Of a stretch of 64,000 nt of DNA, positions 1 to 7,097 are shown in pieces (position 1 is the stretch's first letter; the number at the start of each line of letters is the position of its first letter). The position numbers and the translations under genes were made by a program. Source of the DNA: an uncultured Clostridia bacterium (GTDB lineage: Bacteria; Bacillota; Clostridia; Christensenellales; Borkfalkiaceae); contig CALVHR010000007.1 in assembly GCA_944328495.1 (NCBI GenBank), forward strand, positions 1-64,000, in the 5' to 3' direction. The notes under the pieces were generated by a model. It was not told the origin of the DNA, searched no databases, and saw nothing but the letters and a program-made list of their open reading frames with translations.

Positions 1-123
1 ATCATTATAAATTACTTCTATCATTCGCAGATAAAGCAATCTGCTAAAAAATAATCGCAGTACCCGTCAAAACCCTTTTGAAACGAAAAATTGAATTTGG
101 TGGTGTAGCAATACTTGATAAAA
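1..123. other. AT-rich edge sequence, possible interior of an insertion element
   Basis: No gene is supported here. The stretch is AT-rich and lies on the far side of the 26-bp repeat from the cut-off surface-protein gene, so it may be the inner end of an insertion element whose body is outside the window. It does not resemble the sequence left of the second repeat copy near 51,000. Confidence 0.3.
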
Positions 124-149
124 AGTGTCCATAAAAATATGTGACAGTG
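124..149. repeat. 26-bp IS-end-like repeat, copy 1
   Basis: A 26-bp sequence starting AGTGTCCATAAAAATATG is repeated exactly at 51,006-51,031, in the same orientation. In both places it sits where a leftward gene stops resembling its family. Read from the gene side it begins TGTCACATATTTTTATGG, so it has the TG terminus typical of many DDE-transposase insertion sequences. The flanks beyond the 26 bp differ, which fits opposite ends of an element with perfect terminal inverted repeats. No transposase gene is visible, so the family cannot be named. Confidence 0.5.
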
Positions 150-436
150 ATCCCCTCCAACTCTTCCGCCGTAAGCACGGCATCGCTCCCCGCGCCGTTC
201 AAATTGGCAGGATCGAGTATCCAAGCGCGAAATACCGCGTCCGGAAAATGCTCTTCGTCCACCGTCACCGTCTGAACCGTCCGCTCCTGCGCGGAACATT
301 GCACGGCACGGCTTGCCGCAGGCCTCCCGAAAAGAAAGAATATTGCCGCACCCGTACACGCCAGCAAAAGTATACCGATTCTCCAAAATATCGTCTTGCT
401 CATACCCGTAGTCTGTTTTTTTGCGCCCGAATCCAT
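150..436 (-). pseudogene. 5' fragment of a membrane-anchored LRR-type surface protein
   Basis: About 96 residues of coding sequence begin at ATG 436, preceded by an AGGG ribosome site. They contain an N-terminal membrane segment (about residues 18-35, rich in I, L, A and F) and then an acidic block, VDEEHFPDAVFRAWI, followed by LTAEELEGI. That block resembles the cap found just before leucine-rich repeats in Firmicutes surface proteins (INEENFPD...FR...LS..E). The homologous part stops exactly at the 26-bp repeat at 124-149, and the frame then runs into unrelated AT-rich sequence. The gene is therefore read as interrupted, probably by an insertion element. The repeat region itself is missing, so the LRR assignment rests on the cap only. 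Confidence 0.5.
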
Positions 437-484
437 ACATCGCCCTGCGCCGCATTTCCCCGCCTTTGCAAATCTTTTATCATT

Positions 485-1237
485 TCAGCATAATATGTCT
501 TTCGCACTGTTGAGTGCGTTGAAAAGCCGCGGCATTCCCATATACGGCATCGCGTGCACAAGCGCACATATGACCTCTTCTTTCGTGTTCCCGACTTTCA
601 AAGCGCCCGCAACATGCGACCGTACCTGCATTTCCACGCCGCCCATCGCGGCAAGCAGAACAACGATCAGAAGTTCGCGCGTCTTTGTATCCATCCCGCC
701 GCGCGAAGCAAAATCGCCGAAACACAGTCCGGTCAGATACTTCGGGACCGCGTCCGCAAACCCCTCGGGCAGCCAAGAGTAACGATTTTTGATCTCTTGC
801 CCGTATATAGGTTCCTGCAGCCCTTTCCCTGCCGAAAGGCGGGTCTCTTCCGTCACGCGCTCCTCGCTTTCAAGCGGCATGGCGATCCCGTGTTCCGAAA
901 AAACTTCATCCATGACGGCAATCGCGTTCAAAGTCATCGGAAATCCGATAAACGGCGCGCACTGATACACCGCTTCCCGCACCTCTTTTGCCTCGATCCC
1001 GATGCGCAGGCATGCCCCGATATGCGCCTTCAACTGCGGAAGCGCCTGCTTTGACGTCAAGACCGTGATCGCCACAAGCTCGCGCACCCGATCGTCCAGC
1101 GAACCCGTATAACACACTTCCCCGAAAATAAAACGCTGTAAGATTCGCATAAATTCGGGATCGTTCCCTTCATTCGAAACAGGTTTCCCGCCAAACAGCT
1201 TTTCGAATTTTTCTTCACACCGCTCGATCCTGTCCAT
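485..1237 (-). CDS. Carboxymuconolactone decarboxylase family protein, two-domain
   Basis: The 250-residue protein contains two tandem CMD/AhpD-like helical domains, at about residues 45-120 (VRELVAITVLTSKQALPQL) and 165-245 (TRELLIVVLLAAMGGVEMQV). Two-domain members often act as lactone decarboxylases or as accessory proteins of redox pathways. The AhpD redox pair C-x-x-C is absent: the equivalent segments read QALPQLKAH and MGGVEMQVRSH. Peroxidase activity is therefore not expected. It starts at ATG 1237 after AAAGGAG. It has its own promoter (1319-1347) and is separated from the neighbouring flavoprotein operon by a terminator. The substrate is unknown; proximity to the flavin and 2Fe-2S proteins suggests a redox-related role, but that is inference. 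Confidence 0.8.
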   Translation of the reverse strand: MDRIERCEEKFEKLFGGKPVSNEGNDPEFMRILQRFIFGEVCYTGSLDDRVRELVAITVLTSKQALPQLKAHIGACLRIGIEAKEVREAVYQCAPFIGFPMTLNAIAVMDEVFSEHGIAMPLESEERVTEETRLSAGKGLQEPIYGQEIKNRYSWLPEGFADAVPKYLTGLCFGDFASRGGMDTKTRELLIVVLLAAMGGVEMQVRSHVAGALKVGNTKEEVICALVHAMPYMGMPRLFNALNSAKDILC

Positions 1238-1318
1238 TTTTTTCTATCTCCTTTTACCGGATTTCAAAGTCCGCATCCGCCGCGATATTTTGCTATGCGC
1301 CCGATCCGATACATTTTT

Positions 1319-1347
1319 ATTATAGCACAGCACGACTGCCCTGTAAA
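1319..1347 (-). promoter_or_regulatory. Sigma-A promoter of the CMD-family gene
   Basis: On the minus strand TTTACA (1342-1347) is followed after exactly 17 bp by TATAAT (1319-1324). This is near-consensus and lies about 80 bp before the start codon at 1237. The rest of 1238-1511 shows nothing else recognisable. Confidence 0.7.
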
Positions 1348-1511
1348 ATGCTTATTCCGCATCGACCGCAATGCGCTCCCGTTATGCGCCCGCCATACAA
1401 AATACGGCAAAAACGCTCGATCCGCCCCCTTCTTACACGATAGGCGGATGCTCCCGCTCGCCGGCCGCAATTTTGCAGCCGCACGCATCGCAAAACGTTC
1501 GTTCCAAACAT

Positions 1512-1547
1512 AAAAGTCTCCGATGCGAAAAAGCATCGGAGACTTTT
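1512..1547 (-). terminator. Rho-independent terminator after the flavoprotein operon
   Basis: Two perfect 15-bp arms (1512-1526 and 1533-1547) enclose a six-base loop. On the minus strand the stem is followed by TTTTATGTTT. It lies about 50 bp downstream of the stop at 1596, so it ends the tetR operon. The + strand arm also ends in T residues. Confidence 0.75.
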
Positions 1548-1595
1548 GCCGTCTTCTGAAAGCTGCGGGCGTCTGCCCGAAAACATCGGATCCCG

Positions 1596-2741
1596 TCAAG
1601 CCTTGGGAACGATCAGCTCCATGTCCGAATCGGGATAGGAACAGCAGGGATGAAAATATCCGAACTTTTTATCCGCAAGGCGGCGCTTGTCGGCTCCCGC
1701 AATGGAAAAAGTTCCCGAGACGAGCTTGCTGTGACAGAACCCGCATCCGCCTGCGCGGCACTTGGACGGAACACGCAGTCCGGCACGTTCCAAAGCCGTA
1801 AGAACGGTCTCTTTTGCCTGCGCCTTGACGGTATATGTTTCGAATCCGATATGCACGGTCAGCGTATATTCCGCATCCTTCACATCGCGTTCGCCCACGC
1901 AGTTCGCTTCTTTTTTCACGCGCTTGATGGGAAGGTTGAAGGCCTTGAGCTCTTTGTCCGCAAACGCATACATTGCTCCGGGCCCGCACATCATGACGGT
2001 AAAATCGCCCGAAACATATTTCCCGATCAGGTCCGCCGTGATAAATCCATGCTCGTATCCCGCTTTTTCCTCATTGCTCAAAACATATACGACTTTGATC
2101 TTATCCGATACGAGCGAATCCAGTTCCTTGCGGAAAATAATGTCCTCTTCCGTCTTTGCTCCGTAGAGAATGGTCAGTGAAAAATCTTCCGTTCCGTCGG
2201 TGATCGCCTGCGCCATGCTGTAAAAAGGCGTAATGCCGCTGCCGCCCGCAAGCGCAAGCACCTGCTTGCTGTCTTTGAGCGGTTCATAGCAGAACTCGCC
2301 CGAAGGATCGCCGATCGTAAACATGTCGCCGATCTTTGCTTCATCGAAAAGATAACCGCTGAAATATCCGCATTTTTTAACGGTAACGCTTATTTTTTTC
2401 GAAAGCCCTGCTTTGGGCGCAGAAGAAATCGCATACGGCCGCGCCACGAGGCTTTCGCCTTCTTTACATCCGAGCGTAATATACTGCCCTGCACGAAAAT
2501 ACAGAGGACGTTCCGTTTCAAAATGGTACGTTTTGGTGTCAGGCGTGTTCAGATCGATCCCGACGAGCTTCGCGCTCTGGTAGCCGGGATGTAAGATCTT
2601 AGCCGTCTCATTCACGCGATAGGTCTTGGGCAACGCCTCCGCCGACCCCTCTTCCAGTTTTTTGCGGCGATTGGGTACGAGCTTTTTGAAGCGCAGAAGA
2701 TCCATGAATCCGAAAATCTGTTTCTTAAATACGAATGCCAT
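1596..2741 (-). CDS. Flavin/NAD(P)H reductase with C-terminal 2Fe-2S ferredoxin domain
   Basis: The 381-residue protein has three parts. A ferredoxin-reductase-type FAD domain (about 50-145) carries the flavin motif RPYAISSAP at 101-109. A nucleotide-binding domain (about 155-270) carries LALAGGSGITPF and MMCGPGAMY. A plant-type ferredoxin domain (about 290-381) has cluster cysteines at C328, C333, C336 and C366 or C367. Proteins of this layout pass electrons from NAD(P)H through flavin to 2Fe-2S and then to a partner oxidoreductase. The gene starts 4 bp after the FAD oxidoreductase stop, so the two are translationally linked and probably form an electron-transfer pair. The partner and physiological acceptor cannot be read from sequence. 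The N-terminal 45 residues are basic and not part of a recognised domain. Confidence 0.85.
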   Translation of the reverse strand: MAFVFKKQIFGFMDLLRFKKLVPNRRKKLEEGSAEALPKTYRVNETAKILHPGYQSAKLVGIDLNTPDTKTYHFETERPLYFRAGQYITLGCKEGESLVARPYAISSAPKAGLSKKISVTVKKCGYFSGYLFDEAKIGDMFTIGDPSGEFCYEPLKDSKQVLALAGGSGITPFYSMAQAITDGTEDFSLTILYGAKTEEDIIFRKELDSLVSDKIKVVYVLSNEEKAGYEHGFITADLIGKYVSGDFTVMMCGPGAMYAFADKELKAFNLPIKRVKKEANCVGERDVKDAEYTLTVHIGFETYTVKAQAKETVLTALERAGLRVPSKCRAGGCGFCHSKLVSGTFSIAGADKRRLADKKFGYFHPCCSYPDSDMELIVPKA

Positions 2742-2745
2742 AATT

Positions 2746-4272
2746 TCAGCCCTCCCTCTTTATATCGCCGACCGTCTGACGCCCGACGATCTCGCCTGAA
2801 AAATATGCGCTCGAATACCCCGAAAGGCGCATGGAATAGCCGCCCGCAAAGCGCAGGCCGCGTACTTTGTGATCTTCCGCCATCATCTGCAGACGAGGCA
2901 TCAAACCATCCCAATACTGCGATTCATAACCGTAAATGACGCCTTCCGGATGCCCGCAGTAATGCGCATATGTCATCGGAGTCGCCACCGAGATCTCCTC
3001 GATACTGTCGCGCAGTTTCGCGCCCGTATCCTGCTCGAAACGTTCGATCATCTTGTTCGCGACATAATTCTTCGTTTTATAGTAATCTTCCGGCTTTACA
3101 TTGCCCCAATCGTCCGACATGTACAACGTCGTGAAATACATCATGCATGTGCCTTCGGGAGAACATTCGGGATACGCACGGTTCAGACATACCGTCGCCT
3201 GCGCGTTGTTGTCCTTGATCGTCCGCATCTTGTCGTACTGCGCGGCCGTATCCATCGTGTCGTACAGAAAATAATTGTGATTTTCCACGCCGAGTTCGTC
3301 CGCACTCTTGTTGAGCCCCAAGAACATCGTAAAGCCCCTGCCCGCAAATTTGCGCGCGTTCGTCGCCCGCACTTCCGCTTCCGGCACTTTATCCATCATC
3401 CTGCCGAATACAAGGTGCGGCGCACAGTTCGCAACCACATGCCGCGTCGCGATCTGCGTTCCGTCGTCAAGAACTACTCCGGCGACCCCGCCGTCCTTTT
3501 CGTCCGTCACGATCTTCACCGCTTCGGTGTTGAACAACACATCCCCGCCCAACTCGCGGATACGCTCCACAAATGCCAGCGAAATTTCATGCGAACGCAT
3601 CTTCGGCATGCTCGCACCGCGTTTCATATAACGGTTCACCATCGACGCATAGTGCACAAAACTCAGATCGTCGCAATGCGCACCAAGATAACACCAGTAC
3701 GCATTGAGAATGTCCTGCGCCTTCTTCGGCATCTTCAGCGCTTTGAGAACTTCATTCACCGAATACGACCCGGCACGCACAAAATTGCCGTATTTCCCGA
3801 CCATGATCTTGGAATCCGTTTTCCCGTTGACAGAAGAACTGTATGCCTGCGCAAGACGCACCTCTTCCGCAAGATCAAAAAACTTCGTCACGGATTCACG
3901 GCTTCCCGGTACATATTGCTCTACTTTGTCGATAAAAGCCTGTACCCCGAACGGCAACGTCGCATCCAGCTTCTCCGCACGGGAAATCACCCGGTATGCC
4001 TCGGGAATCTGCATCCATTCGATCTTGTCCGTTACGCCCAGCTGATCAAACAGTTCGCGCAAATCTCCCGCATTGTCCGCCGTCCCGAAATCGTTGAGTT
4101 CGTGCAATGACGCTTCAAACTCAAACCTGCCGCGACGGAAACTCGTCGCAAATCCGCCGGGAAGATTGTGCTTTTCCACCAACAGCACGCGCGCTCCGCC
4201 TTGCAACAGCCGCACCGCTGCCGTCAGCCCGCCGTTTCCCGCGCCGATCACGACCGCATCGTATTTTTTCAT
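2746..4272 (-). CDS. Phytoene-desaturase-like FAD-dependent oxidoreductase
   Basis: The 508-residue flavoprotein has an N-terminal Rossmann dinucleotide site (VVIGAGNGGLTAA, residues 7-19) and the following E-K-x-x-x-x-G-G segment (VEKHNLPGGFATS), as in the CrtI/phytoene dehydrogenase and retinol-saturase family. The C-terminal FAD motif region (LRFAGGYSMRLSGYSSAYFSG) is present. Length matches the family (about 490-520). No carotenoid genes lie nearby, so a lipid, polyketide or dietary substrate is more likely than phytoene. ATG 4272 follows AAAGGAGG. The gene sits 47 bp after tetR and 4 bp before the 2Fe-2S reductase, which fits a TetR-controlled detoxification or biotransformation operon (inference). 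Confidence 0.85.
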   Translation of the reverse strand: MKKYDAVVIGAGNGGLTAAVRLLQGGARVLLVEKHNLPGGFATSFRRGRFEFEASLHELNDFGTADNAGDLRELFDQLGVTDKIEWMQIPEAYRVISRAEKLDATLPFGVQAFIDKVEQYVPGSRESVTKFFDLAEEVRLAQAYSSSVNGKTDSKIMVGKYGNFVRAGSYSVNEVLKALKMPKKAQDILNAYWCYLGAHCDDLSFVHYASMVNRYMKRGASMPKMRSHEISLAFVERIRELGGDVLFNTEAVKIVTDEKDGGVAGVVLDDGTQIATRHVVANCAPHLVFGRMMDKVPEAEVRATNARKFAGRGFTMFLGLNKSADELGVENHNYFLYDTMDTAAQYDKMRTIKDNNAQATVCLNRAYPECSPEGTCMMYFTTLYMSDDWGNVKPEDYYKTKNYVANKMIERFEQDTGAKLRDSIEEISVATPMTYAHYCGHPEGVIYGYESQYWDGLMPRLQMMAEDHKVRGLRFAGGYSMRLSGYSSAYFSGEIVGRQTVGDIKREG

Positions 4273-4319
4273 GACTGCCTCCTTTATTTTCTGCGGCTCT
4301 GTGCCGCCTCTTTCCTCTT

Positions 4320-4871
4320 TTATTCTTTGCGCACGTTCCGCACCAATCCTGCATATACATCATGCAATATCTTGCGGACCCGCTCTTCCGTAAACCGCGC
4401 CGTTCCCGTCGCGATCATCGTTGCGATCCCATGCGAAAGCATCCACATCTCTTCATACACGTTTTGTGCATCCTGCCCGGAAATATGCTCCGTCTGCTCG
4501 ATCACATCCAGCACAAACGGCATCTCTTTGTGCGCCGTCAGAATGTCTCCGCCGCCTTCACTCATGAACAGCAGCTTGAAAAATTCTTTCTCTTCCGCCG
4601 CAAATCGAATATAGTTCAGCCCCACCGCTAAATACGGCGATGCATCCTCCCGCGGACTGCGAAGATATTCCCCGAACCGCTCGAGCGCCTCTTCCCGCAC
4701 GATCCCGCGCACTTCTTCCATGTTTTCACATATCCAGAATATCGGCTGCGTCGAACAATGCAGTTTCCCTGCCAGCGCCTTCGCCGTCAGCCCCGCCGCA
4801 CCTTTCGTCCGCACAAGTTCCGCCGCACACCTTTTTATGTCCTCTCTTGTCACCTTTGCTTTGGGCGGCAT
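4320..4871 (-). CDS. TetR family transcriptional regulator
   Basis: The 183-residue protein has an N-terminal TetR helix-turn-helix at about 10-55 (VTREDIKRCAAELVRTKGA, then LTAKALAGKLHCSTQPIFWIC) and a helical ligand-binding part. The recognition helix ends in PIFWICENMEEV rather than the usual SLYYHFKNKEEL, but the register is the same. It is first gene of the operon with the phytoene-desaturase-like enzyme and its reductase. Its promoter overlaps AT-rich inverted repeats (4896-4932), so self-repression with relief by a small ligand is expected. The inducer is unknown. Confidence 0.85.
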   Translation of the reverse strand: MPPKAKVTREDIKRCAAELVRTKGAAGLTAKALAGKLHCSTQPIFWICENMEEVRGIVREEALERFGEYLRSPREDASPYLAVGLNYIRFAAEEKEFFKLLFMSEGGGDILTAHKEMPFVLDVIEQTEHISGQDAQNVYEEMWMLSHGIATMIATGTARFTEERVRKILHDVYAGLVRNVRKE

Positions 4872-4895
4872 CCTCTCTTCTCCCGTACGAAAAGA

Positions 4896-4951
4896 TTATA
4901 TAACATACGTTATATTACGTACATTATATAACAAAAGTTTGCCGTTGTCAA
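4896..4951 (-). promoter_or_regulatory. tetR promoter with overlapping operator-like inverted repeats
   Basis: On the minus strand TTGACA (4946-4951), a 17-bp spacer and TATAAT (4923-4928) make a full consensus promoter. Between the -10 and the gene lies a palindrome-rich block: TATAAC/GTTATA arms around ATAC (about 4899-4914), plus the repeat TTATATAAC at 4896-4904 and 4924-4932. A repressor bound there would cover the -10 and start site, as is typical of autoregulated TetR genes. Confidence 0.65.
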
Positions 4952-4978
4952 GACTTTTACGAAATTTGTAAAAAAACA

Positions 4979-5007
4979 TTGTAAATTTTCCCGCTCTTCT
5001 GTATAAT
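4979..5007 (+). promoter_or_regulatory. Sigma-A promoter of the SDR-EFR1 operon
   Basis: TTGTAA (4979-4984), a 17-bp spacer and TATAAT (5002-5007) lie about 60 bp before the start codon at 5070. Confidence 0.7.
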
Positions 5008-5069
5008 AAAAGTATATCTCGCCGATTGGCCTGACGGCGCACGGCGCCGCACAGCCGCAAAGGAAAAAT

Positions 5070-6077
5070 ATGAAAAAAAACTGCACTTACATCGTGACCG
5101 GATGCACGGGTTTCGTGGGAAACGTGCTGACGAAAAAACTATTGAACGAGGGTTGCGACGTTGTCGGACTGGCACGAAGCGAACGTAAAGCAGAAACTGT
5201 TTTCGGCGCAAAAAAACCGCGGCTCATATACGGCGACGTCACAAATTTCGAAACCGTCGCCGCACTTTTTAACGGAGACGGTCCGTTTATCGTCATACAC
5301 ACGGTGGCAAAAGTCACGATCGGAGAAGGTTCGGAAAAAGAATTGTACGACGTGACCGTAGGCGGCACGCGCAACGTGATCGACGCGTGCTGTACGCATA
5401 ACGCCAAACTTCTCCACATTTCGTCAACGGAAGCGCTGCCGCGCGGCCTCTCGCTCAAAGAAGACCTGAGCAATTACCGTCCCGACCCTCTTCGCTCCCG
5501 CAAGGGGTATCCGCGCGTCAAAGCGGAAGCGGATGCGGAAGTTTTTCGGGCCGTGCGTGAACGCGGACTGGATGCATCCGTACTGCTTTTTGCCAGCGTG
5601 ATCGGCCCGGGCGATTACGGAAACGGCCACATGGCGCAGATGTTCATCGATTTTTTGGAGGGACGCCTCCCCGCTTCCGTGCGCGCAGGGTACAATGATT
5701 TCGACATCCGCGACGTCGCAAACGTTCTTCCCGCAATCGTGGAGCGCGCCGCAAAAGGAGAAAGTTACATATTCGCAAACCGACCCGACCGCATCGATGA
5801 AATCCTCGGCTACGCCGCAGAACATACCGGAAAAAAACCTCTGCCCGCTCTCCCGCTTTGGACAGCTTATCTCGGCCTTCCGTTTTTGTATCTGTATGCG
5901 AAATTGCGCAGAAAACGCCCCCTGTACACGCGCGCGGCTCTTGCCGCCCTGCGCGAAAACACCGATTTTCCTCTCCGCAAGACAAAAGAAACCTTCGGCT
6001 TTTCCCCCAGGCCGCTGCGTCAGACCGTCGCCGACGAGATCGACTTCCTCATTCAAACAGGAAAGGCAAAACCATGA
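5070..6077 (+). CDS. NAD-dependent epimerase/dehydratase family (extended SDR)
   Basis: The 335-residue protein is an extended short-chain dehydrogenase. The N-terminal nucleotide site TGCTGFVG (T-G-x-x-G-x-x-G, residues 9-16) is complete. The catalytic Y-x-x-x-K is seen as YPRVK, and HISSTEA supplies the usual serine. Related proteins act on nucleotide sugars, sterol-like or dihydroflavonol-like substrates. The C-terminal half has a hydrophobic segment (LWTAYLGLPFLYLYAKLRR) seen in membrane-associated members. ATG 5070 follows AAAGGA. The stop overlaps the next start as ATGA, so it is translationally coupled to the EFR1 protein. Nothing identifies the substrate; it need not be a GalE. Confidence 0.8.
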   Translation: MKKNCTYIVTGCTGFVGNVLTKKLLNEGCDVVGLARSERKAETVFGAKKPRLIYGDVTNFETVAALFNGDGPFIVIHTVAKVTIGEGSEKELYDVTVGGTRNVIDACCTHNAKLLHISSTEALPRGLSLKEDLSNYRPDPLRSRKGYPRVKAEADAEVFRAVRERGLDASVLLFASVIGPGDYGNGHMAQMFIDFLEGRLPASVRAGYNDFDIRDVANVLPAIVERAAKGESYIFANRPDRIDEILGYAAEHTGKKPLPALPLWTAYLGLPFLYLYAKLRRKRPLYTRAALAALRENTDFPLRKTKETFGFSPRPLRQTVADEIDFLIQTGKAKP

Positions 6078-7018
6078 ACATTCTGCTGATTTATTATACG
6101 GGTACCTACAATACGCGCTACCTGAGCTGCCGCGCCGAAGAGGCGCTTGCCGCCCGCGGTCATACCGTGACGCGCGTCGAGATACGCCGCGGCACGCCCG
6201 TCGCCGATACGCAAGGATTTGACCTGATCGGGTTCGGCTATCCGATCTACGGCTTCAATTCCCCTCTTCCCTTCAACCGCTATGTAAAAAAGCTCAACAT
6301 CGCGCGGGGACAAAAATTCTTTATTTATAAAAACAGCGGCGAAACGTTTGCCGTAAACAACGCTTCCAGCCGCATTTTTTTGCGGCGCATGCACAAAAAA
6401 GGCGCAATTTTTGCGGGCGAATACCATTTTGTGATGCCATACAATATCCATTTCGCCTACGACAGGCCGTTCGTGCGCGAAATTTTGGAAAAGGACGAAA
6501 AGCTGATGCGCATCATGATCCATCGGCTGGAAACGGGTTCCGCACCGAAAATTCAAAGCAATTTTTGGTATAATGTTGCTTCCGCGGCCGTTTCCGTACA
6601 AAAAATCGGCGGCGCGGTCAATTCCTTTTTCTATCGCGCAGACATGCACAAATGCGTGCAATGCATGCGCTGCGTGCGCGACTGTCCCGAAAACAATATA
6701 CGTTTCGAAAAAGGAAAAATCCGTTTCGGGCACCGCTGCGACATGTGCATGCGCTGTTCTTTCTTTTGCCCGACGGATGCCATAAAAATAGGTTTTTTAC
6801 AGGGCTGGAAAGTCAACGGCGATTACCGCTTGGCCGAGATCGCAAACGATCCCCTGCCCGAAAAGCCGTATATCGATGAAAACAGCCGCGGCTTTTTCAA
6901 ATGCTTTATCCGCACCTTTCGAGAAATCGATGAACAGTATGCCGCGCTCTTTCCCGCGCAAAACAAAGATGTAAAGTCGGCCGAAACGGATGAACACGGC
7001 GGGCAAAATACCCAATAA
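6074..7018 (+). CDS. EFR1-type flavodoxin-ferredoxin fusion protein
   Basis: The 314-residue protein joins an N-terminal flavodoxin-like domain (about 1-160; LLIYYTGTYNTR matches the phosphate loop, GYPIYGF the isoalloxazine loop) to a C-terminal bacterial ferredoxin with two 4Fe-4S motifs, CVQCMRCVRDCP and CDMCMRCSFFCP. This is the EFR1 architecture common in anaerobic Clostridia, thought to shuttle electrons. It overlaps the SDR by 4 bp (ATGA), so the pair probably works together, with the fusion supplying or removing electrons. A strong bidirectional terminator follows directly. Confidence 0.85.
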   Translation: MNILLIYYTGTYNTRYLSCRAEEALAARGHTVTRVEIRRGTPVADTQGFDLIGFGYPIYGFNSPLPFNRYVKKLNIARGQKFFIYKNSGETFAVNNASSRIFLRRMHKKGAIFAGEYHFVMPYNIHFAYDRPFVREILEKDEKLMRIMIHRLETGSAPKIQSNFWYNVASAAVSVQKIGGAVNSFFYRADMHKCVQCMRCVRDCPENNIRFEKGKIRFGHRCDMCMRCSFFCPTDAIKIGFLQGWKVNGDYRLAEIANDPLPEKPYIDENSRGFFKCFIRTFREIDEQYAALFPAQNKDVKSAETDEHGGQNTQ

Positions 7019-7020
7019 AA

Positions 7021-7059
7021 GACAAAGCGGGGCTTCCTGACAGGAAGCCCCGCTTTGTC
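7021..7059. terminator. Bidirectional rho-independent terminator
   Basis: Perfect 19-bp arms (7021-7039 and 7041-7059) form a GC-rich hairpin flanked by T runs on both strands. It separates the rightward SDR-EFR1 operon from the leftward GH3 operon and can end both. Confidence 0.9.
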
Positions 7060-7097
7060 TTTTATTTTTCTTTTCTCGATTTACGCCCGAAAACATT

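Noticed and set aside
5070..6077. UDP-galactose 4-epimerase for the GNB/LNB pathway
   Set aside because: It is an extended SDR but lacks specific GalE landmarks, has a hydrophobic C-terminal segment and is coupled to an electron-transfer protein, not to sugar genes.
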